Below are positions 56,532 to 64,000 of a stretch of 64,000 nt of DNA, piece after piece (positions within the stretch are counted from its first letter, which is position 1; each line of letters opens with the position of its first letter). The notes below the pieces were generated by a model. The model had not been told where the DNA came from. It ran no database searches and saw only the letters and a list, made by a program, of their open reading frames with translations. The stretch lies in contig JAHEAX010000059.1 of the NCBI GenBank assembly GCA_024642525.1, positions 1 through 64,000 of the forward strand, in the 5' to 3' direction. Made by a program: the position numbers and the translations under genes. This stretch comes from Erythrobacteraceae bacterium. GTDB lineage: Bacteria; Pseudomonadota; Alphaproteobacteria; Sphingomonadales; Sphingomonadaceae.

Positions 56532-58442
56532 ATGCCAAAATACCCACTTTATCTCACCGTTTGCCTGACGCTGGCCTCGCCCGCGATGGCCCAGCAGGCA
56601 GAGCCAGAAGGTGAAGCCATTATACTGACGCACCAGCTGCGCGACAGTTACATTACCGTTGTCGCAAGTGGCCTTGATGAACGTCTGAGCACCACTGGCC
56701 AGCCGGTTTCCGTTATCGACTCTGATGAAATCGAACAAGTGCAAGGCGCTGATATTGGACGTATTCTGCAACGCGTCCCCGGTGTGACCATCAGCCGCAA
56801 TGGCGGGGTCGGTTCCTTTACCGGTGTGCGTATCCGGGGTGCGGAAGCCGAACAATTGCTGGTCATCATCGACGGTGTGCGGACAGCCGATGTGGCATCG
56901 CCCGGCGGCGGGTTTGACACCGGAAATATGCTGCCCGGCGCAATCGGCAAGATGGAATTGCTGCGCGGTTCCAATTCCACTGTCTGGGGCAGCCAGGCAA
57001 TCGGCGGCGTTCTTGCCGTGACGACAAAGGCGACTGACGGCATTTCTGCCACTGCAGAATATGGCGCGCGCGATACATTCTATGCCCATGCAGAGGGCGG
57101 ATTTTCTGGCGATTTTGGCCAGATCGCCCTCAACACCGGCTATTTTGACACAGACGGTTTTTCATCGGCGGCAACCGGCACGGAACGGGACGGATTTCGC
57201 CAATGGCAAATGGGCGGGCGCGGGCGGATCAACCTTGCCAGCAACCTCTCCCTTTTTGCAGCCGCGCGCTTTGCCGATGGCAGGCTGGGTATCGATGGCT
57301 ATCCGGCACCTGAATTCATATTTGCCGATACAACCGAATATCAGGATACGCAGGAAATTTCGGGCGCAGCGGGCCTGATTTATCTGGCAAACGGATTTGA
57401 ACTGCAGGGAAGTTATTCACGTTCGCAAACTGACCGTGACAGCTTTGACCCGTCAATCGGTTCTGCAGCGTATTTTTCATCGCAAGGCACCAGCCAGCGC
57501 CTCGACCTGCGCGGCAAGACATCATTGGGCAGCGATCTGAACCTGCGTTTTGGCAGCGAGTATGAATGGTCGCGTTTTTCGACGACTTACGATGCTTGGC
57601 GCAAGGCCGATTCTGCCAGCGCCTATGCGCAGCTTGGCTATGGCAATGGCGGTATGCTGGTGATGAATGCAGGCGCACGGCTGGTTGATCACAGCAGGTT
57701 TGGCAGCGCGGTCACTTTTGGCGCAGATGCGGCCATCATGCTGGATGATGGCTGGCGGCTGCGCGCCAGTATTGGCGAAGGTTTCAAAGCACCCACGCTT
57801 TATCAGCTGTTCTCCGATTACGGGAACCGCGCGCTTGACCCTGAACAGAGCACCAGCTTCGATATCGGCGTGGAATATGGAGATCGCAATCTGCCGACAT
57901 TTCTTGCGATATCGCTGTTCCGGCGGGATAGCGAAAATCTGATAGACTTCGTTTCCTGCTTCGGATCGGCCGCTGATATTTGCATAAACCGGCCCTATGG
58001 CACTTATGACAATGTCGGCCTTGCCCGGGCGCAGGGGCTGGAAGTGGAAGGCGGCTATGCGTTGAGCGATGCGTTTGGCGCCCGTCTTGCCTATGCATAT
58101 GTCGACACGCAGAACCGCACCTCCGGTTCAGAGAATGAAGGCAACGAACTGGCCCGCAGGCCGCGCCATGCAGCGACAGTTTCTGCCGACTGGCAACCGG
58201 GCAATGGCGATTTCAGGTTTGGCGCTGATGTGCGGCTGGTTTCGCGCAGTTTCGACAATGCCGCAAATTCGGTCCGGCTGGCCGGATATGCCACGGTGGA
58301 CTTGCGGGCTGACTGGCAGGTTGCGGACAGTTTCGCATTGTTCGGCCGGATAGAGAATGCTGGCGACAAGACGTACCAGACTGCAGCCGGTTACGGCATG
58401 GCAGGACGCGGGGTCTTTGCCGGTATCAGGGCGTCGATGTGA
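56532..58442 (+). CDS. btuB: TonB-dependent vitamin B12 receptor BtuB
   Basis: This 636-residue outer-membrane receptor takes up cobalamin with TonB energy. It has a signal peptide ending 'ASPAMAQQ', a TonB-box-like 'ITVVASGL', a plug domain ('TTGQPVSVIDSDEIEQVQGA', 'VPGVTISRNGGVGSFTGVRI') and a beta barrel. GGAG sits 6 bases before the ATG. It is the first gene behind the riboswitch, and btuF overlaps its stop by 4 bases. The C-terminus is Met rather than the usual Phe. Confidence 0.92.
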   Translation: MPKYPLYLTVCLTLASPAMAQQAEPEGEAIILTHQLRDSYITVVASGLDERLSTTGQPVSVIDSDEIEQVQGADIGRILQRVPGVTISRNGGVGSFTGVRIRGAEAEQLLVIIDGVRTADVASPGGGFDTGNMLPGAIGKMELLRGSNSTVWGSQAIGGVLAVTTKATDGISATAEYGARDTFYAHAEGGFSGDFGQIALNTGYFDTDGFSSAATGTERDGFRQWQMGGRGRINLASNLSLFAAARFADGRLGIDGYPAPEFIFADTTEYQDTQEISGAAGLIYLANGFELQGSYSRSQTDRDSFDPSIGSAAYFSSQGTSQRLDLRGKTSLGSDLNLRFGSEYEWSRFSTTYDAWRKADSASAYAQLGYGNGGMLVMNAGARLVDHSRFGSAVTFGADAAIMLDDGWRLRASIGEGFKAPTLYQLFSDYGNRALDPEQSTSFDIGVEYGDRNLPTFLAISLFRRDSENLIDFVSCFGSAADICINRPYGTYDNVGLARAQGLEVEGGYALSDAFGARLAYAYVDTQNRTSGSENEGNELARRPRHAATVSADWQPGNGDFRFGADVRLVSRSFDNAANSVRLAGYATVDLRADWQVADSFALFGRIENAGDKTYQTAAGYGMAGRGVFAGIRASM

Positions 58443-59269
58443 AGATTGCCCGCGCCTTTGGGCCATGGGGCCTGATGGCAGCAATGCTGGCAGGCTGCAC
58501 TGTTCAGCAAGGCGCGGGCGCTCCGCCGGTGCGGCCAACCATTGTTTCGCTCAACCCCTGCACCGATGCGATTTTGGCAGAAATGGCCGGGCCGGAACAA
58601 TTGCTGGCCATTTCCCACTACAGCAATGATCCGCGTGCCGCTTCAATGGATAGCGGCCTTGCGCGGAAATATGGCATCACGGGCGGGACGGTTGAAGAAG
58701 TGATGGCGTTGCGCCCTGATATCGTGGTTGCAGGGTCTTTCATGCCGCCTGCAACCCGAGCGGCGCTGGCTGATCTCGGTATCAGGGTGGAAACTTTTGG
58801 CATTGCTTCCTCTGTCGAGGAAAGCAGGCAACAAATCCGCGATATGGCGGCCATTTCGGGCCGCGACGACGCTGGCGAGCAGCTTATTGAACGGATTGAT
58901 GCAGCGGTTGCAGACATGGCCCCGCCAGCAGAAAGCGCAGCCGTGCCTGCCGTATTATGGCAACCGTCCGGCATTGTTCCGGGTGAAGGAACATTGATTG
59001 GCGAACTGATGCGAAAGGCCGGTTTCACCAGCCACAGCGCCGCCGCCGGGTTGGGGCAGGCAGATTATCTGCCGCTTGAAATGCTGCTCGCCAATCCTCC
59101 GCGTGTCCTGCTGCTGGCTGGGCAGGAACGGTCGCAGCAGCACCCTGCTCTGGCGCAGGTGCCGCAGATGAAGCGCGCGGATTTTGACCCTTCGCTGCTC
59201 TATTGCGGCGGGCCTACCATCATCCGCGCGGCCAATGCACTACACGAAATTCGCAAGGGAGTGACCTGA
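58439..59269 (+). CDS. btuF: Cobalamin-binding lipoprotein BtuF
   Basis: This periplasmic binding protein delivers B12 to BtuCD. The 276-residue product starts at GTG, has a lipoprotein signal with lipobox 'LAGC', and a class III binding fold ('PTIVSLNPCTDAILAEMAGP', 'ITGGTVEEVMALRPDIVVAG'). Length is usual for BtuF. It overlaps btuB by 4 bases and btuC by 1 base. Substrate is inferred from the riboswitch and operon. Confidence 0.88.
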   Translation: MKIARAFGPWGLMAAMLAGCTVQQGAGAPPVRPTIVSLNPCTDAILAEMAGPEQLLAISHYSNDPRAASMDSGLARKYGITGGTVEEVMALRPDIVVAGSFMPPATRAALADLGIRVETFGIASSVEESRQQIRDMAAISGRDDAGEQLIERIDAAVADMAPPAESAAVPAVLWQPSGIVPGEGTLIGELMRKAGFTSHSAAAGLGQADYLPLEMLLANPPRVLLLAGQERSQQHPALAQVPQMKRADFDPSLLYCGGPTIIRAANALHEIRKGVT

Positions 59270-60231
59270 TGCCCAGGCTTTCACGTCCGATTATCGTGCT
59301 GATCGTCCTTATTGCAATTGCTCTGCCTTTGTCGCTGCTGGCAGGGCGCGTCTGGATAGATGCGGCGCATACCCCCAATGCAGCAGTGATATTGGCAGAC
59401 CTGCGACTGCCACGTTCCTTGCTGGCGCTGGTTATCGGGGCAGGACTGGGCGCGGCAGGCGCGGCGATGCAGGGATATTTGCGCAACCCGCTGGCGGACC
59501 CCGGCCTGTTCGGTATAGCGCCGATGGCCGCGTTAGGCGCAGTCGCAAGTTTCTGGTTCGGCTTTTCCGCCAGTGCCTGGCTGCTTCCCCTGTTTGCGCT
59601 GGTTGGGGCTGCCGCGGGCATGGCTCTGCTGGCGCTGATTGCTGGCAGGACAGGGGGCATTGCCCTGTTCACGCTGGCGGGCCTGATGATTGCCAGCCTC
59701 GCGGGGACTCTCACCAGCCTTGCCATCAGCCTTGCGCCCAATGCCTTTGCGATGAGCGAAATCGTCACCTGGCTGATGGGCGCACTCACCGACCGGAGCT
59801 GGCGTGAGATCTGGGTGGCGGCCCCGCTGACGGCGGCAGGTTTCGCCTGCCTGATGATGACAGGACGCGGGCTGGATGCGCTCATTCTGGGCGATGCGGC
59901 TGCTCGGTCACTGGGTATGCGGCCGGGCATTTTGCAGGCGTGGTTGATTGCGGGAATTGGCCTCACCGTCGGCAGCGGCGTTGCCGTGGCGGGTATTGTC
60001 GGGTTCGTCGGCCTGATCGTGCCGCATCTGGTGCGGCCCTTTACGGACCGTCGGCCGAGCCAGTTGATCGTGCCCAGCGCATTGGCGGGCGCATTGCTGG
60101 TGCTGGTTGCAGATTGCACCGTGCGCATCCTGCCATTGGTGACTGAATTGCGATTGGGCATTGCGCTCAGCCTGATTGGCGCACCCTTTTTTCTGTGGCT
60201 GTTGCTGCGGATGCGGCGGGGGCTTGCATGA
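59269..60231 (+). CDS. btuC: Cobalamin ABC permease BtuC
   Basis: The 320-residue protein is an FecCD/BtuC permease with about ten helices: 'RLPRSLLALVIGAGLGAAGA', 'MQGYLRNPLADPGLFGIAPM', 'MSEIVTWLMGALTDRSWREI' and the ABC-contacting 'IVGFVGLIVPHLVRPF'. ATG at 59269 overlaps the btuF stop. The ORF track start is inside btuF and is rejected. It is coupled to btuD by an ATGA overlap. Confidence 0.92.
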   Translation: MPRLSRPIIVLIVLIAIALPLSLLAGRVWIDAAHTPNAAVILADLRLPRSLLALVIGAGLGAAGAAMQGYLRNPLADPGLFGIAPMAALGAVASFWFGFSASAWLLPLFALVGAAAGMALLALIAGRTGGIALFTLAGLMIASLAGTLTSLAISLAPNAFAMSEIVTWLMGALTDRSWREIWVAAPLTAAGFACLMMTGRGLDALILGDAAARSLGMRPGILQAWLIAGIGLTVGSGVAVAGIVGFVGLIVPHLVRPFTDRRPSQLIVPSALAGALLVLVADCTVRILPLVTELRLGIALSLIGAPFFLWLLLRMRRGLA

Positions 60232-60968
60232 TGCTGGACGCAACCGCAGTTTCCGTCAGCCGCAATGGTACCGCAATGCTGGATGCTGTCACCGCCCGGC
60301 TTTCGGCAGGTCGGATAAACGCCATTTGCGGTCCCAATGGCGCAGGCAAATCCACTCTTCTTTCCTGCCTGGCAGGCCTCATAATTCCGAATGACGGCAG
60401 CGTTAGCCTGAATAGAGTGCCGCTTGCAGCGCTGAGCCCGCAGGCCCGCGCGCGGCAGGTCGGCTATTTGCCGCAGGATGGCGAAATTGCATGGGATGTT
60501 GCCGTCCGCAGTCTGGTGGCGCTGGGCCGGATGCCACATGGCGATGCATCGGCAGAGCCCGTCGACAGGGCGCTTGCCGCGCTTGATCTTGAAACGCTGG
60601 CAAACAGACCGGTCTCACGCTTGTCAGGCGGGGAAAAGGCCCGCGTCCTTTTGGCGCGTGTGCTGGCAGGCGACCCGGACTGGCTGCTGGCGGACGAGCC
60701 ACTGGCCGCGCTCGACCTTGGGCACCAGCTCGCCCTGCTCAAGATCCTGCGCAGCACAGCTGATACAGGGGCGGGTGTTGTGCTGGTCGTGCACGATCTG
60801 GCGCTGGCGATGAACCATGCCGACAATGTCATCGTGCTGGATGAAGGCAGGCTGGTGGCGAGCGGACCGCCCGAAACAGCGCTGTCCAGTTCGGTCGTCG
60901 AAACGGTCTGGCACGTCAGCGCAAGATGGATAGGCGAGCTGGGCGCAAGGGCGCTTGTCACGCAATAA
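60228..60968 (+). CDS. btuD: Cobalamin ABC ATPase BtuD
   Basis: The 246-residue ATPase powers import. It has Walker A 'GPNGAGKSTLLSCLAG', Q-loop 'VGYLPQDGEIAWDVAV', signature 'LSGGEKARVLLARVLAG', Walker B 'WLLADEPLAALD' and the H-loop 'VLVVHDLALAM'. All motifs are intact. The ATG overlaps the btuC stop (ATGA). Last gene of the btu operon; a terminator follows. Confidence 0.93.
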   Translation: MMLDATAVSVSRNGTAMLDAVTARLSAGRINAICGPNGAGKSTLLSCLAGLIIPNDGSVSLNRVPLAALSPQARARQVGYLPQDGEIAWDVAVRSLVALGRMPHGDASAEPVDRALAALDLETLANRPVSRLSGGEKARVLLARVLAGDPDWLLADEPLAALDLGHQLALLKILRSTADTGAGVVLVVHDLALAMNHADNVIVLDEGRLVASGPPETALSSSVVETVWHVSARWIGELGARALVTQ

Positions 60969-61004
60969 ACAGCCCCCCTCCTCGGGTGTGAGGAGAGGGG
61001 CTGT
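60969..61004. terminator. Bidirectional terminator between btuD and the M3 peptidase
   Basis: ACAGCCCC with a TCCTC arm pairs with GAGGA and GGGGCTGT around a short loop. The genes on both sides converge on it, so it can end both transcripts. The T-runs are weak. Confidence 0.75.
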
Positions 61005-61023
61005 GTTGTGGCTGAAACCAGTC

Positions 61024-63207
61024 TTATTCTTCGATCAGACCGCGTGCCTTCAGCATCGGTTCGACGTCAGGCTGACGGCCCGCGAAATTCTGGAACATCT
61101 GGAAATAATCCATCGTTCCACCGCGGCTGAGCACGGTTTCGCGGAAATGGTCACCATTGGCACGCGTCAGGCCGCCATTGGCGCGGAACCATGCGCGGCT
61201 GTCACGATCGAGCATTTCCGTCCAGAGGTAGGAATAATAACCCGCCGAATAGCCGGTCGGGCCGGAGAAAATGTGACTGAAATAGCTGCTGCGGTAACGC
61301 GGCGGCACCAGGTCGATTTCGAGGCCCAGTTCCTGCAGCGACTTGCGTTCAAAGGCATTGACCTTTTCCGGCGTATCGATGGCCGCAGCTTCGCTTGCGC
61401 TGAGCGAATGCCACTTCATGTCGAGCAGTGCGGCTTCCACCACTTCGCCCAGCGCATAGCCCTGGTTGAACTTGGATGCAGCGTCGATCTTCTGGATCAG
61501 CTCTGCAGGGATCTGCTCGCCGGTTTTATAGTGCTTGGCATAATTGGCCAGAATGACCGGTTCTGCCGCCCACATCTCGTTCACCTGGCTTGGATATTCA
61601 ACGAAATCGCGCGCCGTTGCGGTGCCCGAAAGCGAGGAATATTTCTGGTTGGCAAAGAAGCCGTGCAGCGCATGGCCAAATTCATGGAACATGGTTTCGA
61701 CATTGTCGAAGCTGACCAGCTTGGGTTCGCCATCGGGTGACTTGGGGATGTTGAGGACGTTATAGATCACCGGCTTGGTGCCATAGAGATGGCTCTGGTC
61801 GACGAAGTTCGACATCCACGCACCGCCGCGCTTGTTGTCGCGCTGGAAGGGATCGAAGTAAAACAGGCCGAGTTCCGAACCATCGCGGTCATACACGGTG
61901 TAGGTGGTTACATCTGGGTGATAGACCGGAAGATCTGTGCGCTTCTTGAAGCTGAGACCATATAGCTTGTTGGCGGCGAAGAACACGCCGTCTTCCAGCA
62001 CGCGGTCGACCTGGAAATAAGGGCGCGTCGCGCTTTCATCGAGGTCGTATTTCGCCTTGCGGACTTTCTCTGCATAGCGGTCCCAGTCCCATGGCTGCAC
62101 TTCGTAATCGCCGCCATCGGCCTTGATTTCCGCATTCAGCATCGCTGCTTCACGGCGCTGCGTTGCGGCCAGTGCAGGAACCATCTGCTGCATGAAATCA
62201 AGCGCAGTCTTGGGGTTTTTCGCCATGCGATCATACATCACATAGCTGGCCCAGTCGGGCAGGCCGAACAGGGCAGCCTTCTGCGCGCGAAGTTCTGCAA
62301 CTTCGGCAATCAGCTTGCGCGTATCGTTCGCGTCACCCTTGTCCGCACGGTGGAAGCCGGCGAGAAACAGCTTTTCGCGGGCATCCCGGTTTTCCATCGA
62401 AGGCAGCAATGGCTGCTGCGTCGTGTTCTGCAGGGCGATGACATATTTGCCATCAAGGCCGCGGCTGGTTGCCGCCTTGGCAGCAGAAGCGATTTCCGCA
62501 TCGGACAGACCGGCGAGCATCGCTTTGTCTTCAACCACCAGCGCATTGTCCTTGGTGGCCTGCACCAGGCGCTGAGAAAATTCGGTGGTGATGGTGGAAA
62601 GCCGCGTGTTGATCGCCTTTACCTTTTCCTTCTGGGCAGGGGTCAGCTTGGCACCGGCATGGACCATGCCATCGTAGGTTTCCTCGAGCAGCTTGGCATC
62701 TTCGGGTGTCATGCTCATCGCGGCCCGCTTGTCATAGACAGCTTGGACGCGGGCAAACAGTTCAGGGTTCAGCGTGATTGCATCGCTATGCGCGGAAAGC
62801 TTGGGGCTGATGTCCGCGTCGATCGCTTTCAGCGTATCGTTGGTGTTGGCGCCGGTAAGCGCGAAAAACACGGTGGCGACGCGGGTCAGCATCTGGCCCG
62901 ACGTTTCCATGGCAACGATGGTGTTGGAAAAAGTCGGCGCGGCGGGGTTGTTCACGATGGCCGCGATTTCGGCATTGTGGATTGCCATCGCCTGTTCGAA
63001 TGCAGGCGCATAGTCATCGTCGGAAATCTTGGTGAAATCAGGCGCATGGAACGGAAGGTCGCTGGGGGCGGCGAAATATCCGGTTGCCTGCGGAATGGCG
63101 GCATCTGCAGCGGCCTGGGTATCTGGCAGTTCACTGGTTGTGTTCATAGTTGCACATCCTGCAAGCAACGCACTCGCGGCAACCGCGACCAAAAGGTTGG
63201 CTTTCAT
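61024..63207 (-). CDS. dcp: M3 metallopeptidase, Dcp-like lipoprotein
   Basis: The enzyme releases dipeptides or cleaves short peptides using zinc. The 727-residue product has a lipoprotein signal with lipobox 'LLAGC' and the zinc motif H-E-F-G-H in 'MFHEFGHALHGF' (His508), followed at a distance by 'ERKSLQELGLEIDLVPPRY' and the M3 C-terminal helices. Length and motifs match peptidyl-dipeptidase Dcp; oligopeptidase A is the alternative. A GGAGAG site precedes the ATG. Facing the btu operon. Confidence 0.9.
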   Translation of the reverse strand: MKANLLVAVAASALLAGCATMNTTSELPDTQAAADAAIPQATGYFAAPSDLPFHAPDFTKISDDDYAPAFEQAMAIHNAEIAAIVNNPAAPTFSNTIVAMETSGQMLTRVATVFFALTGANTNDTLKAIDADISPKLSAHSDAITLNPELFARVQAVYDKRAAMSMTPEDAKLLEETYDGMVHAGAKLTPAQKEKVKAINTRLSTITTEFSQRLVQATKDNALVVEDKAMLAGLSDAEIASAAKAATSRGLDGKYVIALQNTTQQPLLPSMENRDAREKLFLAGFHRADKGDANDTRKLIAEVAELRAQKAALFGLPDWASYVMYDRMAKNPKTALDFMQQMVPALAATQRREAAMLNAEIKADGGDYEVQPWDWDRYAEKVRKAKYDLDESATRPYFQVDRVLEDGVFFAANKLYGLSFKKRTDLPVYHPDVTTYTVYDRDGSELGLFYFDPFQRDNKRGGAWMSNFVDQSHLYGTKPVIYNVLNIPKSPDGEPKLVSFDNVETMFHEFGHALHGFFANQKYSSLSGTATARDFVEYPSQVNEMWAAEPVILANYAKHYKTGEQIPAELIQKIDAASKFNQGYALGEVVEAALLDMKWHSLSASEAAAIDTPEKVNAFERKSLQELGLEIDLVPPRYRSSYFSHIFSGPTGYSAGYYSYLWTEMLDRDSRAWFRANGGLTRANGDHFRETVLSRGGTMDYFQMFQNFAGRQPDVEPMLKARGLIEE

Positions 63208-63527
63208 GTTCTCTCCAATAATTTTCAGGAGCGCGACCCATCACGCACCAATCTGGTTTCGATTGTAACCGAAGGCGCTTGAACCGGAGATTGATGGAAA
63301 ATGCAACCGCCGCGCCGAAAACTTCGCATTCCCGTTGGGCAACACGCATGTGTGGGGGCAATGAAGGCACTTCTATCTACCTGTAATAGCTTCGCGTTAT
63401 GTTGGCTTTCGCCGGTTGAGAACTTGCACCAAAAACCAAAAATGCCCCGCTTCCTTCAAGGGAGCGGGGCATTTTCAGGTTTCTTACATGGCCGTTTCAG
63501 CCCGCCTCTGGCGGGCAAAGCGGCTTG
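63208..63527. other. Gap between M3 and M13 peptidase genes
   Basis: I see no gene. On the right it carries a terminator for the M13 gene (63439-63475), and on the left presumably the minus-strand promoter of the M3 gene. Confidence 0.5.
63439..63475 (-). terminator. Terminator of the M13 peptidase gene
   Basis: AAAATGCCCCGCT and AGCGGGGCATTTT form a perfect 13-bp stem with an 11-base loop. The A-run at the left acts as the T-run on the minus strand, about 50 bases after the M13 gene stop. Confidence 0.9.
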
Positions 63528-64000
63528 TTACCAGATGCGGACGCGTTCTTCCGGCTTCAGATAGAAGGGCGAATCCGGCGTTACATTGAAGGCTTGATAC
63601 CAAGCGTCCAGATTCCGCACCGGGCCCAATACGCGGTAACGTGCGGGGCTGTGCGGGTCAGATGCAATCTGCTGGATCTCCGCTTCTGGCCGGACCTTAC
63701 CCTGCCATGCCTGCGCAAAGGCAATGAAGAAGCGCTGGTCACCGGTAAGGCCATCCAGCACCGGTGCAGGCTTGCCGCCCAGTGACGCATGATAGGCATC
63801 ATATGCCACCTGCAGACCGGCAAGATCGGCAATATTCTCACCCATGGTCAATTCGGGATTGATGAAGTGACCCGGGACAGGTTCGTATTGCGCATATTGC
63901 GCGCCGAACTTTTCGGCCAGTGCATCGAACCGCTCGGCATCGCCCTTGGTCCACCAGTCGTGCACGGCACCCGTCTCGTCGATCTTGCGCCCCTGGTCGT
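63528..64000 (-). CDS. M13 metallopeptidase, C-terminal part (PepO-like)
   Basis: Only the last ~157 residues lie in the window; the gene runs off the right edge. It has the M13 zinc-ligand motif 'TMGENIADLAGLQVAYDAYH', 'FFIAFAQAWQGKVRPEAEIQ', 'DSPFYLKPEERVRIW' and ends in the typical aromatic residue. M13 enzymes (PepO/neprilysin) cut small peptides; in bacteria they are often secreted lipoproteins. The track start at 63965 is internal: the frame continues upstream with 'GRKIDETGAVHDWW'. Confidence 0.92.
   Translation of the reverse strand, partial: DQGRKIDETGAVHDWWTKGDAERFDALAEKFGAQYAQYEPVPGHFINPELTMGENIADLAGLQVAYDAYHASLGGKPAPVLDGLTGDQRFFIAFAQAWQGKVRPEAEIQQIASDPHSPARYRVLGPVRNLDAWYQAFNVTPDSPFYLKPEERVRIW

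Overview
The window is about 64 kb of an alphaproteobacterial chromosome, most likely from the order Sphingomonadales. This rests on the str/S10/spc/alpha ribosomal run, the long alanine- and acid-rich tails on several ribosomal proteins, and the set of secreted peptidases, TonB receptor and small secreted proteins. Nearly all of it is single-copy housekeeping and periplasmic-envelope gene content. I see no rRNA, tRNA, CRISPR, insertion sequence, prophage or plasmid marker.

Layout: (1) 0.3-4.4 kb: recO-leuB-GT2/GtrA on +, meeting a GT39 (PMT-like) glycosyltransferase on -. (2) 4.5-15.7 kb: a patchwork of short units: a small membrane protein with a perfect terminator, metZ, an HWE-type PAS histidine kinase, an MddA-like thiol methyltransferase, a SulP transporter, a DUF418 membrane protein, apaG, a LysR/flavin-reductase divergent pair, a second LysR, a GNAT enzyme and a PilZ protein flanked by what look like gene remnants. 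(3) 16.1-33.2 kb: rpsL-rpsG-fusA-tuf, then the S10 and spc operons through secY and adk. The order is standard, with coupled or overlapping reading frames and large structured leaders before rpsJ, rplC and secY. (4) 33.3-35.6 kb: an SRPBCC protein and NADP-type glutamate dehydrogenase, sitting between adk and rpsM. (5) 35.9-38.4 kb: alpha operon rpsM-rpsK-rpoA-rplQ. (6) 38.5-43.8 kb: a serine beta-lactamase-fold hydrolase, a prolyl oligopeptidase, and two tandem paralogous small secreted proteins. (7) 43.8-54.0 kb, all on -: one long unit mdh-sucD-sucA-sucB-lpdA-amidase-PepSY-TRIC, covering the 2-oxoglutarate-to-oxaloacetate side of the TCA cycle but without sucC. (8) 54.3-56.0 kb: a small conserved-looking protein and a SleB-type cell wall hydrolase. 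(9) 56.2-61 kb: a cobalamin riboswitch followed by a tightly coupled btuB-btuF-btuC-btuD uptake operon. (10) 61-64 kb: M3 (Dcp-like) and M13 (PepO-like, cut by the window edge) metallopeptidases.

How the genes work together: the central block builds ribosomes, RNA polymerase alpha and the Sec channel. The mdh-suc-lpd block supplies TCA flux and gdhA links it to nitrogen assimilation. The btu operon imports vitamin B12 under B12 control. The many secreted or lipoprotein peptidases (S9, M3, M13) suggest growth on peptides.

The most notable observations are: a natural arginine at residue 88 of ribosomal protein S12, the position where Lys-to-Arg gives streptomycin resistance in other bacteria; a deviating L4 loop; an RGG/GRG-rich extension on S5; a B12 riboswitch whose antisense strand-switch element can be read directly; large attenuator-like structures inside the ribosomal operons; the insertion of gdhA between adk and rpsM; the absence of sucC; and decayed or very small genes around the PilZ gene. 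I did not find a clearly new multi-gene system.
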